A DNA stretch of 64,000 bases from Sipunculus nudus (taxonomy: Eukaryota; Annelida; Sipuncula; Golfingiida; Sipunculidae). Positions 29,720 to 42,285 of the stretch are shown in pieces. Every line of letters begins with the position of its first letter. Within the stretch, counting starts at the first letter, position 1. A program made the translations under genes and the position numbers. The notes under the pieces were generated by a model that did not search any database, was not told where the DNA came from, and saw nothing but the letters and a program-made list of their open reading frames with translations. The stretch spans positions 11,181,019 to 11,245,018 of the forward strand of contig CM049306.1 in the NCBI GenBank assembly GCA_026874595.1. The letters run 5' to 3'.

Positions 29720-32700
29720 AACAAGGGACCTATGGGTCACGACGCTCAGCTGTTATATATGATAAAAAATATTATTTAGAAATGAGGCACATGCTGGTTT
29801 TGTGTGGTAATAAATATAAGCTGTATTATGAGTTGTTGTTGTTTAGCTTATGTATGATTTTGATAGTACCTTTGGAGACAGGGAAGAGGATTGATTTCAT
29901 TTATTTTATTAACAAATGGAGTACTACTGTCACACAGATTTTGACTTGGCCATATAACTTATAAGCAGAACATGTAATATAAGAGTTTAACTATTCATTA
30001 AAAAAATTACAAATATTGTCCTAAATATAATTTTTTATTAAAAATAATAAGAGAATCATATGATTTTTTAAAATGAAATATAACTGATATGATTATTAAA
30101 ATAATATTAAAGAATATATTCATGAATGCATTCATGAATACATTTTGAAAGAATTTGCACGAGTATTCATATACTTTCATTTTTACCTGAATTCCCATTC
30201 TTTATGCAAGAAATTTTATAATGGAGTACACAATCATATTCGTATTTAAATACAATTACAAAGTATTCGCACCATGTCTGGTATTTATTCAGTTTTCACC
30301 AAACAATGATGTTGAGAAACCAGAATATACAAAATTCACACATTTAAATAATGATCATAAGTACCTGGTTTTATGGCTTTTATTTATATTAAAAAATAAC
30401 TGTAATAAATTCATTATGGACTAATTTCACATCAATGTACACACTAGACACAGTAGGAATCTAGATTAATATTATCAACTGCATCTTTGTCTATCATTAA
30501 TTTCCTTCATATAATCTCTAATGATTAGTAATGAATAATATGATTTACTTCTTTATCATTAAAATTGAACTGAAAAATGCCATAGGTGACTGCATGGTGT
30601 TATTTGGAATACGTGACATTCTATCCATCGATACAAGATTCTTATATCATCAGTAACTGCAAGTTAATTTCCTGTTATTATAAACTAACAAATTCCTTTT
30701 CTATTTTTCTTTAATTTGTTATTAAAAACCAATAAAAATTTATTAATTTATTGTTTATTGTTATGTTGTTGGTTAAAACTACTAGATGAGTTGGGTTGGA
30801 CACCTGGATCAACTGTGGCTGGCCATAAGCTGCTTGGATTCTTGCCTCAAGCGTGCATAATTTGATGAAAGGTCAACAAGGTCAACATACAGGTGACTCA
30901 AGAGGGGCTGGAGAGAGCCAAAGTCTGACAGGGTGTCATAAAAAAACATTAATAAAAGCTACAATATTTGGCCAATTTCTTTCAGTTTTCTAAACTATAA
31001 AGCTGAAATCCTTATGTGTGCATGATATGAAAATTATATCAACAGTGCTCACGGGAAACAAACGTGCCATGGTCACAGTTGGGCAAAATTTAAGGTACTA
31101 ATTTTATATTTATACTAATAACTTATAAAATTTGAAAAATTCAGAACTAATTTTGGGTATTCAATTGAATCTTGATTAAATAATCTTACATCCCTGACAA
31201 AAAAATCTCTAGCTTCAGCAATGCCCTTGTTAAGGGAGTAAATATATTTCTTGACTTTTTACAAAGTGCATTATGTTTGGGCCCATAACTTAAAACAATT
31301 ACGCAATACTGACATCATTCTGGCATGTGCATAGAGAATGAAAAATATGTATATTATTTATGATTAAAGTCAGACCAGTGGTTTTGATATTAGGCAGTCT
31401 TGAAGTGTAACAATGGGTTTTTAATGGAAAAATGAAGTTTTTCATTAATATCTCGAAGGTATTAAGTCCTAGTGACCAAATTCTTGGCATGGTAGGGGAT
31501 TTTGGAGACATCTAACTGTATGCCGAATTTAAGGAACTAAGAGCTGAAGCTGGGGAGCTGAGCTCTTGCAGACTGCATAACACTAGCTTGATGTAAACAA
31601 TATGTTACATGGTGCTTGAAAACTTGATTAAAATCTACAGTTTTTGATCAACTGGTTTCAAATTTTTGGTGTTAACAGTTGAAATGCTAACAAAAACATG
31701 CTGTGAAAATTAAATCCACAGTACTTACAGTAGAAAAAACGTGCCATGGTCAAAGTTGGGCAAAATTTAAGGTACCATTTTTTTATTTTTATTAATATTT
31801 TAAAAAATTTAAAAGATTTTCATCTAATTTTGGGTATACAATTTAATTTTGATTAATTAAAGTTATATTACTGGAAAAAAGGTCCATAGCTTTAACCTTT
31901 TTTGTGTTAAGTGATCATATATTATGCTAATTACAATCTAAGCTTTAATTTATTCCTGGAATTAATAGTCAATTTCACACCTTGTGAAGTTTTTACTCTT
32001 CTCAAGGAAGGAATTACTTATCTGATGAACATCCACACTTTCATAGCAATACACCACTTTGTGGACACAATTAAATGTGCACTTTAATCATTGTAACCCT
32101 GGTGGTAAATACAAAATCTAAAATGTAGCATAGCCAAGAATAAAATGAAATACAGAAAATTATAACATTCATCTAGTTAATGCATCATCTAGGGGGGGGG
32201 GGGGGGAGGGGAAGTGCAGGGCAGAGAAGAAGCCTGCTAGTAGTGGCCCAGCTGAGCCAAGACAAGCTGTCTGGAGTGGGTTACATAATGCAAGTGAAGG
32301 CTTTATACTACTAGGTGGGCTAGATGTTAACAACACTTGACATGGTGTATGAAAACTTGAATAAAAGCTACTCTTTTCAATCAATTCCTTTGAAATTTCA
32401 GATTTTAAAAGATTAAATCCTTATGTATATATGCTGTGAAAATTAAATCAACAGTGCTTACAGAAAAAAAACATGCCATTGCCAAAGTTGGACAAAATTT
32501 AGGGTATTGATTTTTTTATTTAAGCTAATAACTTGAAAAATTTGCAAAATTCAGATCTAATTTTTGGTACACAATCGAATTTTGATTAAATAAAGTTATA
32601 TTCCTGACAAAAAGTCTCCAGCTTCAGCAATTCTCATCTAAGGTGAGTAAATATATTTCTTGATTTTTAAAAAAGTGCATTATGTTTGGGCCCATAACTT

Positions 32701-33745
32701 TAAAAAAATACACAATACTGACATCATTTCTGGCATGTGCATGGCGAATGTATAGAAAAATATGTATATTATATATGATCAAAGTCAGATCAGTGGTTTT
32801 GATATGAGGCAGTCTTAAAGTGTAACAATGGGTTTTTAATGGAAAAATGAAGTTTTTCATTGATATCACGAAGGAATTAAGTCCTAGTGACCACATTCTT
32901 GGCATGGTGGGGGATTTTGGAGAAATCTAACTGTATGCCAAATTTAAGGAACTTAGAGCTGAAGCTCGGGAGCTGAGCTCTAGCAAACTGCATAACACTA
33001 GCAATATGTGGCATGGTGCTTGAAAACTTGAATAAAATCTACAGTTTTTGATCAACTGGTTTCAAATTTTTGGTGTTAACAGTTGAAATGCTAACAAAAA
33101 CATGCTGTGAAAATTAAATCCACAGCAGTTACAGCAAAAAAACGTGCCATGGTCAAAGTTGGGCAAAATTTAAGGTACCAATTTTTTATTTTTGCTAATA
33201 TTTTTAAAAATTTAAAAGATTTTGATCTAATTTTGGGTATACAATTTAATTTTGATTAATAAAAGTAATATTACTGGAAAAAAGTGCTTAGCTTTAACAA
33301 GTTTTGTGTTAAGTGATAAAATTTCTTTCCTGATTATTTACAAAATGCATTATGTTTGGGCCCATAACTTTTTTAAATTATATAATACAGACCTAATTTC
33401 TGGCATGTACATAGGAATTATATAGAGGATTATTTATAGGAAATATGAGGAAAAACAGATGAGTGGTTTTGATATTAGACAGTCCTGAAGTGTGAAAATA
33501 GGTTTTTAATAAAAAATTGAGGTTTTTCCTTAATTTCTCAAAGGAATGAAGTCGCAAAGACCCAGTTTTCGGCTTGGTAGGAGATCTTGGGGACATCTAA
33601 CATTATGCTGAATTTTGGATTCCTAGGTCTTACGGTTTCAAAATGTGCCACATCTACGGACGGACGGACGGACGGATGGACAGACGGACGGACGACGGAC
33701 AATGGACCACGACTATAGCTCAGATGACTTAAAGTCAGCTGAGCT
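29720..33745 (-). mobile_element. Family B element (inner), complete, ~4.0 kb
   Basis: Left end AACAAGGGACCTATGGGTC plus GACGCTCAGCTG; right end AGTCAGCTGAGCT. The first 1 kb is nearly identical to the first 1 kb of the outer element, so the two are close relatives. The interior has core units near 31063, 31741, 32475 and 33144, a spacing of about 670-735 bp. It also has a block shared with the element at 18108 (31970-32400), a G run at 32192-32206, and a GGAC microsatellite (33658-33700). The insertion site is T^A with no target duplication. Confidence 0.87.
31020..33740. repeat. Family B core tandem units (~670-735 bp)
   Basis: Successive units carry CATGGTCAAAGTTGGGCAAA, GGGCCCATAACTT, AGTGGTTTTGATATTAGGCAG and GGCATGGTAGGGGATTTTGG in the same order. 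Related units are at 18900, 26390, 27070, 34080 and 34750. Confidence 0.8.
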
Positions 33746-36700
33746 AAAAATTGATTAATTTATTGTTATGTTGTTGGTTAAAACTACTTGATGAGTTGGG
33801 TTGGACACCTGGATCAACTGTGGCTGGCCATAAGCTGCCTTGCTGCCCTGGTATCTGCCTCGTCTCAAGCGTGCATAATTTGCTGAAAGTTCAACAAGGT
33901 CAACATACAGGTGACTCAAGAGTGGCTGGAGAGAGCCAAGGTCTGACATGGTCTCATAAAAACATTAATAAAAGCTACAATTTTTGGCCAATTTCATTCA
34001 GCTTTCTAAACTAAAAAGCTGAAATCCTTGTGTGTGCATGATATGAAAATTATATAAACAGAGCTCACATTAAACAAAAGTGAAATGGTCAAAGTTGGGC
34101 AAAATTTAAGGTACTAATTTTATATTTATACTAATAACTTATAAAATTTTAAAAATTCAGAACTAATTTTGGGTGTTCAATTGAATCTTGATTAAATAAT
34201 CTTACATCCCTGACAAAAAATCTCTAGCTTCAGCAAGCCCCTTGTTAAGGGAGTAAATATATTTCTTGATTTTTTACAAAGTGCATTATGTTTGGGCCCA
34301 TAACTTAAAACAATTACGCAATACTGACATCATTTCTGGCATGTGCACAGAGAATGTATTGAAAAACATGTATATTATATATGATTAAAGTCAGATCAGT
34401 GGTTTTGATATTAGGCAGTATTGAAGTGTAATAATGGGTTTTTAATTGAAAAATGAAGTTTTTCATTAATATCTCAAAGGTATTAAGTCCTAGTGACCAA
34501 ATTCTTGGCATGGTAGCGAATTTTAGAGACATCTAATTGTATGCCAAATTTTAGGAACTGAGAGCCTAAGCTGGGGAGCTGAGCTCTTGCAAACTGCATA
34601 ACACTAGCCTGATGTAAACAATATGTTACATGGTGCTTAAAAAACTTGAATAAAATCTACAGTTTTTGATCAACTGGTTTCAAATTTGTGGTGTTAACAG
34701 ACAAAATGCTAACAAAAACATGCTGAGAAAATTAAATCCACAGTACTTACAGGAAAAAAACGTGCCATGGTCAAAGTTAGGCAAAATTTAAGGTACCATT
34801 TTTTTGTTTTTGCTAATATTTTAAAAAATTTAAAAGATTTTGATCTAATTTTGGGTATTCAATTTAATTTTGATTAATTAAAGTTATATTACTTGAATAA
34901 AAGTCCATAGCTTTAACAAGTTTTGTGTTAAGTGATCAAATATCTTTCCTGATTTTTTACAAAATGCATTATGTTCTGGCCCATAACTTTCTTAAATTAT
35001 ATAATACAGACATAATTTCAGGCATGTACATAGGAACTATATAGAGGAATATTTATGGTAAATATGAGGAAAAACAGATGAGTGGTTTTGATATTAGGCA
35101 GCCCTAAAGTGTGAAAATAGGTTTTTAATAAAAAATTGAGGTTTTTCCTTAATTTCTCAAAGGAACAAAGTCGCAAAGACCCAGTTTTTGGCTTGGTAGG
35201 AGATCTTGGGGACAGCTAACATTATGCCAAATTTTGGATTCTTAAGTCTTACGGTTTCAAAACGTGCCACATCTACGGACGGACGGACGGACTGACGGAC
35301 GGACGGACGGACAGACGGACGGACGACGGACAATGGACCACGACTATAGCTCAGATGACTTATAGACAGCTGAGCTAAAAAACAATGATCATTTAACAAT
35401 GGTTGTGTAATCCGATTTTATTTTGTGTTGCATGAGAGAATTGTCTGAATGACTACAGTTCGAGATTTCCTTTGCAGGTGAAGAGGAAAAATAAGGATGG
35501 TAATAAATGAACGTTTTTACAAAAGTCAACGCCTAATAAGGTAGCAGATTATATAAAATGTTCATATAAAAATATGTAAAACAGTATTTATTTGAATGAT
35601 GAAAAAAAATAATGCGGGACATCGGTACCCCGATTATGTCAGTCACCTTGCGCAAATACCTTTGACAGCTGAGCCGATTAATGACATGGAATGGCATCGA
35701 CAATAATTGTCTTTTTTGTCTTTCATTGTGCTTGATATTACATGCAAAAAACTGAAATACTGGCCCTCAGACTCCAGCATATCATATTTACTTCAGTGCA
35801 TATACGAACCAAATCCAGGGTTTTGTTTTAAAATTGTTAGGCAATTTGTCATATTTATATCCCGCGGAAACACGGTCCCTTTCTTGAACTTTGTTGACCC
35901 ATTATAAAACACACATTTCTCGACGTAGTCCAATAATTCAAGCTTGACAAACATTGTCACCTGAGGAAAGGCCGCTTAATATTTATAATTATAATGCGCT
36001 ACTGGTTGTCTTGTAATTGAAGTGCCATGAGTGAGTCTCCGTGTATGTCAGTGTGCAAGCCAGCTGACAGCGTCTGCATTCACTGGACTCGTGAACATTT
36101 TACGCAGTAAATGTGGCACCATATGAAAAATCATCCTTGTTTTAACATGCATATTACGTGCTACAGGATGGCACTTGGTTAGGCAAGTTCCCAGAATCCC
36201 TTGCGCGAGTGCTGTATACACACAGATTAACCCAGGGCACTGGGATCTTGAGTACACGGGTAAGCCCTGCAGGCTGTCAGCGGCATCGACAATTATATCA
36301 CTGTGTACATGTTTCAAGTGAATTGCCAAGATATTTTTTGGCAAAAAATACATTAAAACTTATAAATTATAAGGATTGGCAATTCCATTTTGGTCTGTCA
36401 ATTCCGCAATTCCGTCCGCGGTCGCGTAAATTCACTGGCTCTACTGTCAGAAGGGCTTTCATATATTGATTCAGTTAAAATCCCTGTGTCAATGCGGCAA
36501 GGGCAAACCTTTTCTTACCAATTGTTTAACTATGTGCACATGGAAATCTGATGTATAAACGATAAATTCAAACAAAAACAAAGCATTGTAATGTTCTTTA
36601 TTGAGTGTATATTACCACCATACGGACATGATCACTGATATTCACGGCGTCAAGTTCGGCCGACGTAATAATTCAAATTGCTGTAAATTATCCTTGGCGG

Positions 36701-37202
36701 TCCTGAGGACGCTGAGAAACTTGTACCAGTGTATAAGACGGCCGCCCTTCTTTGCCAATATTTTAAGATAAAATTTATCGTCCTTTCCACGAGCAAATAC
36801 GGTAAGTAATATATATTTCATTGCATAATACATCCACATACGTACCTGAATTCAGGTCACCCAATCAGCATGGCCACCTGCAGGGTCTGCCTGCACGGAC
36901 ATCGTCATTCAGTGTTATCTATGATACACTTGACCACTGATTCTGTTATGTGTAACTAATATTATTATTATATAAGATGATAAAGCTTAACGGAGATTGA
37001 ATAAAAACTGGTGGTAACTTTTATGCTTGGGGGGGAGAAATGAAAGCATTACGTTGTCCTGTGTTATATTGGCTAGGGAGAAAAGTGAGGTTAGGATGGC
37101 TCATCCTTAAGTTTCATAAAGTGATCTCCCAAATCCGGTGGGGGGGGGGGGGGGGGGGGGGGCGCTTATTACAGGAGGGGCGCTTATTACGTCAAATACG
37201 GT

Positions 37203-38203
37203 ATGTCACAGTGTACATGGGAATCCTGTGAGTTCCAAACTCAACTAGTTTAGATAAGAATTCCCAGGTCAACAGGTGAGATGGGAACAAGAATGAGGTT
37301 ATTTTTGCGATGCAAAAACAGATCTGTCTCCCCTCCATATGGGCCTCTTCTCCAAAAATTTGAGGGAACAAATAATTTCTATTCAAGCTGATTTGACCTT
37401 GAAGATGAAGGTCACTGGTTTCCTAACACTTCCAGGATTTTCCCAGAATCATTTCACATATCAAATTTCATGAAATTTATTGAGTGGTTCATAGTGAAAG
37501 TTTTAACAAAATATTTCTATTTCTGCTGATATGAACTTGACAATGAAGGTCAAGGTCACAGGTTTTGAACACATCTCAGATTTTGGTAGAAACATTTAAG
37601 GAGTCTAATTCCATGAAAATATACTGAGTGGTTCAAAAGTTAAAGCAATAATTTATATTCAGGCTGATTTGACCTTGAAGTTACATGTCAAGGTCACAAG
37701 TTTTCAAAACACTTTAAAGAATTTGGTTGAAACATTTAGTGTTTCAAAATTGAGGAAAAAATATGGGAAACTTAAAAAATTATTGGGTTCAAAAACAATT
37801 TCTATTTCAGCCTATTTGACCTTGATCATGAAGGTCAAGGGTCACCAGTTTCAGAACTCCTCGGAGCTACTGGTAGAAACAATTTAAATTTGAATTTTCA
37901 TGAAAAAATGTAGAGTTTTCCAAAAGTTATAGCATTCACAAATAATTTCTTTTCCAGCTAATTTGACCTTGAAGATCCAAGTCAAGGTCACTGGTTTTTG
38001 GACTCATCTGAAATACTTGTAGAAACAATTTAAATTTCTAATTTCATGTTGAGTCCTTCAAAAAGTTATGGCGTTCACAAGAAATGACAGATATGGATAC
38101 TGACTGTGGATGCTGACTATGCCAACAGACCAAGCACTATATGTCTCCCCCCAATCTCAACTAGTTGAGTTCCAAACTGAACTGATTCTTATGTTCACTG
38201 TGA
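37203..38203. mobile_element. TIR element (TCACAGTG ends) carrying a ~139-bp tandem array
   Basis: The left end TCACAGTGTACATGGGAATC and an inner GTTCCAAACTCAACTAGTT are matched in inverted order by GAGTTCCAAACTGAACTG and CACTGTGA at the right end (38153-38203). The middle (37377-38090) is a tandem array of about five units of about 139 bp, each with TTTGACCTTGAAG and AAGGTCAAGGTCAC. It starts within bases of the CCGTATT transposon's right end, so one was inserted at or next to the other. A related element is at 39391-40410. Confidence 0.7.
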
Positions 38204-38209
38204 CACATA

Positions 38210-38369
38210 CAGTGGAACCTCTCTGACAGACCACCTGTCTAATAAGACACCCTGTAGGTTAAGGGAAAGCATCCACACTGATTATAAATGACCAGTCTTA
38301 TAAGACCGCCTGTGAATTAAACCAGTTTTGGCCAGTTCCATGGGTGGTCTCATAACACAGGTTTTACTG
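38210..38369. mobile_element. 160-bp MITE with CAGTGGAACC ends and TA flanks
   Basis: CAGTGGAACCTC at the left and GGTTTTACTG at the right form imperfect terminal inverted repeats, with AGACCACC and GGTGGTCT further in also inverted. TA lies on both sides. CAGT-type ends plus a TA target suggest a Tc1/mariner or pogo/Tigger-type miniature element; that assignment is inferred from ends alone. Confidence 0.65.
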
Positions 38370-38760
38370 TACAGTAATATGACATAGGCTGTTTCACTTT
38401 AAATAAACCAAGTTAATTCTGTGTCTGAGACTAAGACAGAGAGGAAGGTGACTGAAGACACTGCTTCATGAACTTTGCAAAGCGAAGTGTTATTTATCAG
38501 TCATACATATATTAATTTCAACATTCTGAAAAGCAAACAAAGGGCATACTCTCTCAGCCAAAAATCCAATGAAGGCACAAAGAATTTTCTTTTAATTAGT
38601 CATAAAAGTACCATGTACTTTTTAAGTCACATATCTGGCATGAAAGCCAAATATTTGATTCCTGATTACAAATTACTAATACATGTATCTTTAAAGAAAT
38701 ATTTAATACCTTTTCATTAAATTCTTTATCTTCCTGTAAAACATTTGACCAAGCACAATG

Positions 38761-38960
38761 TGTATTCATATAGAGTGATCACAGGCCAGTAAAATGTATT
38801 CATATGGAGTGATCACATGCCAGTAAGGTTTATTCATATAGAGTGATCAAATGCCAGTAATGTGTTTTTATTTAGAGTGATCAAATGCCAGTAAATTGTA
38901 TTCATACAGTGATCACATGATCACACTATATGAATACACATTATTGGCATGTGTCAGTTT
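38761..38960. repeat. 34-bp tandem repeat ending in an inverted unit
   Basis: TGTATTCATATAGAGTGATC-type units start at about 38761, 38795, 38829, 38863 and 38897. After the last there is an inverted copy (GATCACACTATATGAATACA), making a hairpin of roughly 18-bp arms. Confidence 0.8.
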
Positions 38961-39069
38961 CCAAATAAACTAAATTCCTGAATGCAATATTGAATATATA
39001 TAATAAATTTATATCCAATCAATTATTATGGACTTAAAATATTTTGCAAAATATTTATTTTAACTGATT

Positions 39070-39390
39070 AAAGGCCAGCTAGGTCAATGTATCGTAACTG
39101 AAGCCAGCATATGAGTAGATTTGGATTCTGAAATGGGCTGGCCCAGTTTAAAATCAGTTTACCACAAGACTGTAATCTGGACTGGCCCAGATCAAATTTT
39201 TAATCTGTGCTGGTCAAGTTTAAAATCAGTCCAGACTAGATTTTAATCATGACTTCTTCACCACAGATGGCCCAGTTTAAAATTGGTCTGGCCCAGATTA
39301 AAATTTTGATCTTGGCCAGTCCATCAATGTTTTGATCTGGGCTCACCCACTTTTAAACTGGACAAGATTCTATTCTGGGCCTCGACATAT
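39070..39390. repeat. Dispersed palindromic repeat (TCTGGGCCT-ending)
   Basis: Repeated words such as CTGGCCCAGTTTAAAATC and TCCAGACTAGATTTTAATC are arranged in both directions, and the block closes with TTCTGGGCCTCGACATATA. It is related to 16930-17215. Confidence 0.6.
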
Positions 39391-40410
39391 AAGATGTCTC
39401 AGTGTACATGGGAGTCCAGTTTAGTTGGGAACTCAACAAGTTGAGATGCGAATTCCCAAGTCAACTGGTTGAGATACAAGGGAATTAATTCTCATGTAAA
39501 CTGGATAATATCCAGTTCACATATGAATTCCCATCTCAACAGTTGACATTAGAATTCCAATCTCAACTAGATTATTTGGTAATATTCTGAAGTCAACTGG
39601 TTGACATTTGGATATCCTGAAGTCAATCAGTTGACTTTGGAATATCCTTAAATATACTCTTTTACACTGGAATATCTAGATGATAAATCTAATTAGTTTT
39701 ACTCCTTATAACAAACTTGAAATACATGTGTTTAACTGATAAGGGGATAGTTTCATACATTGTTGTCATAAAATTATTGGAAATACATTCCCAAACCTTA
39801 TCCATGCATTCTCTCATTCAGGTAAATACTTAGCTAGCCAGTGTCCTGAGTTAGGCCCTGTATCATTCACACTTATTCAGATATTCTGGTATATACTTAA
39901 CAGAAAGAGGAGAAAGTTAAATCAACACTTCAATGATGACACAACATTGATAATTAGGAAATTAATGTATACGCATTTTGACAAAAGTGTAAAAACAGGA
40001 TTACATACATTTTTGACTCACCTGGAAAAGGGAATAAAACTTAAAATTTTTATGTATTTTTATTATTTATATAACAAAAATGTATGTACAAACTAGCCCC
40101 TTTATAAAACAATAAAACAGTTGAATTACCTGAATATTCTACAGTAAATTGGTATATTTCATGATATTCCAAAGTCATCTGGTTGACTTCAGGATATCCT
40201 AATGTCAACCAGTTTACATTCGAATATTCCAAACCCAACTAGTTGACATTGACTATTCCAATGTCAACCACTGATATGGGAATTCCCATGTAAACTGGAA
40301 GTTAACCAGTTTACATGGGTAATCCCGTCTCAACTAGTTGACTTGGGAATTCCTATCTCAACTAGTTGAGTTCTGAACATAACTGGATTCCCATGTGCAC
40401 TGTGAAAGAT
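39391..40410. mobile_element. Fold-back/TIR element with nested TCAACTAGTTGA palindromes
   Basis: The left 80 bp (CAGTGTACATGGGAGTCCAG, GGGAACTCAACAAGTTGAGA, GAATTCCCAAGTCAACTGG) is repeated in inverted order at the right end (40275-40405). Further in, both sides carry variants of GTCAACTGGTTGACATT and GGAATATCC. The terminal words match the element at 37203, so this is a second member of that family with longer inverted repeats. Confidence 0.75.
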
Positions 40411-42285
40411 ATATTAGTCACTGCCATGACACAGCTCACATAGTACAAGACAACTCATCCTTGATAACTGCTCAGTACTTCTGGAGTTCTGGCCAAACAC
40501 TTTTTTTTATTTCAACTCTTCTGACTCCACTTCCTCAGCAAAGTCAAATGATTTGGGTTTTTCACACATATATTTTGGACTAGCACTTGACCAATTAAGC
40601 ATTCACCATGTGAAAGGGAAAATGGTCTAACCCATACCAATCAGTAAAGCTCAAAGTCAGGTACTACTGGCCTAGATGTACTTTTAATTTCTTCAAATAA
40701 ATAAAACCTTGCAAGGGAAGATTTATGGTAGTAATTATTTTTATCTGGAGTTTAAGTAATGTAGTGATATTTCTCTTAAATTAACTTTTTTTCCCCGATG
40801 TAATAAACAAAAGTTGTCATTTAAAACCTCAGCTCCCAAGTTCTTCATTATATTATTCGTACATCAGTTTTCCCTGACTGACTATATATGACATCAATAT
40901 TCACGAAAACTTCATAAATTTGTAAATATATTCCACGATTAAGATGTTTCTCATAAATTTTCCAACAATTTAATATTTGGGAAGTAATCCAACTAATTTG
41001 AAAGGGATATATATATTCATTTCAAGGAAAATTAAATTGCTACATTTATTCATCACTATATAGATATTCAGCATTAGATCTTGTTTTTATACCATTATGC
41101 ATGTATTTAATACTATGAAATTTAAAAATATCTAACCACAAAAAATACTCTTAATGAAGTTACCGAGACCTGTTAAATAGACCATATTAAGTGGAAATTC
41201 CATGGAAAGGATGTAAGATATCTGATTTCATCCTTATATGCAATTTTCAGGTATAATTACAGCACTTACTGTAACTTTACACAATTATTTTTGTATTTCC
41301 TAATTTTGATGGTGATATATTTCATACTATGAAAATGTAAAGCTCAAGTCAAACTGTCATGAATGTGGGTACAGAGGGTGAAGGATGTTCCCAGATTGAA
41401 TGATCATTTACCGTCCCTGGGAAATGCACAATTTTCATACTGTAAGGGAAGGATTTCATGGTCTGAGTATGGCAGAATTGCTAACGGTACACGTTCCCAT
41501 GGCCTGCGAGGGCTTGCGCACAGCTATAATACAGTTTCATTGTGGCAAGATCAAGAACTGCGTGAGATACGTATGGTCGGCCACAAATCACATATGGATG
41601 GTGATGGAGGGAGTATGGATTTCATGGATGAGGGCGGTCTGAGTAGGGACTTTCATGTGTGCCATGAATTCTTAAAATTGGCCAAGCAGAACTGGTCAAA
41701 TCACAACCTTTCTGCAACACTGCACTCACATGCTCTTTCACCAGTGATCAACCAGTGAGGACCATGACCAATGACCTAGTAGTACCATACTACCTACACA
41801 CACAATAAGTGGGGACCTACGGATTTGTTCATCCATGGCAACATTTCAAACTCCTGTAGAGTTTAACTGACCATGAACAATGCTATGGATGATGAAAAAC
41901 AAGTCCAAGGACAAACCGCAGCGATAACCAGTGACAGATGACCGATCACCAGGGATGGTCCTTAATGGGCCATCCATGATGATCTGCTGTAACGGCCGGG
42001 GACTTAGGCAGTGGAACTCAGGCTTAAAAAATACACAACTATAAATAAATGTAAGGATTGCAAAATTTGAAAATTTAAACAGAAATGTCATATGCTGATA
42101 CCTTTAAGTGTTCCAATTATGTTAAAAATTACTTAGAACATTAATATATATGGTACCACAATATCAGAAATGTATGAGTTATGCCTAGCTGGAAACCTGC
42201 TGAAACTGTTAATACATACACACTTGAATGTCTGTAAACTTGGCTGACAAAAAATTTTCTGACAGAAGAGTTTAGGTGTACTTAC
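40411..42285. other. Intron, mostly single-copy
   Basis: No repeat family recognised. An open frame at 41363-41758 (131 codons, plus strand) lies in GC-richer sequence, but I recognise no domain in it. Confidence 0.45.

Larger units (their letters stand above)
28702..35376 (-). mobile_element. Family B element (outer), interrupted by another B element
   Basis: The left end AACAAGGGACCTATGGGTC plus GGCGCTCAGCTG is at 28702; the right end GACAGCTGAGCT is at 35376. An inner B element (29720-33745) splits it: the outer left part ends AAAAACCAAT and the outer right part resumes AAAAATTGATTAATT, which are contiguous in the inner copy at 30731-30745. Outer length without the insert is about 2.65 kb. 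The right part has two core units about 672 bp apart and a long GGAC microsatellite (35277-35335). Confidence 0.85.
28513..37201. mobile_element. TIR DNA transposon (CCGTATT ends), non-autonomous, split by nested B elements
   Basis: The left end CCGTATTCGACGTAATAAG (28513) is the inverted match of the right end CGTCAAATACGG (37201), both extending into GCGCTTATTA, with TA on both outer sides (28511-28512, 37202-37203). Each end has a second copy of the TAATAAGC word next to a C or G run (C 28587-28602; G 37140-37162). Without the family B insertion (28702-35376) the element would be about 2.0 kb. The right interior (35990-36900) is richer in CpG than its surroundings, but no transposase-like ORF is evident. 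The superfamily is not assigned. Confidence 0.75.

Noticed and set aside
36048-36469. Two overlapping open frames of about 100 codons on opposite strands in CpG-richer DNA
   Set aside because: They lie inside the CCGTATT transposon, overlap each other, and show no transposase motif that I can recognise.
41363-41758. 131-codon plus-strand open frame, the second longest in the window
   Set aside because: I recognise no domain, an overlapping frame of 80 codons exists in the same place, and no splice or promoter signals tie it to a gene. It is left only as a note in the intron entry.
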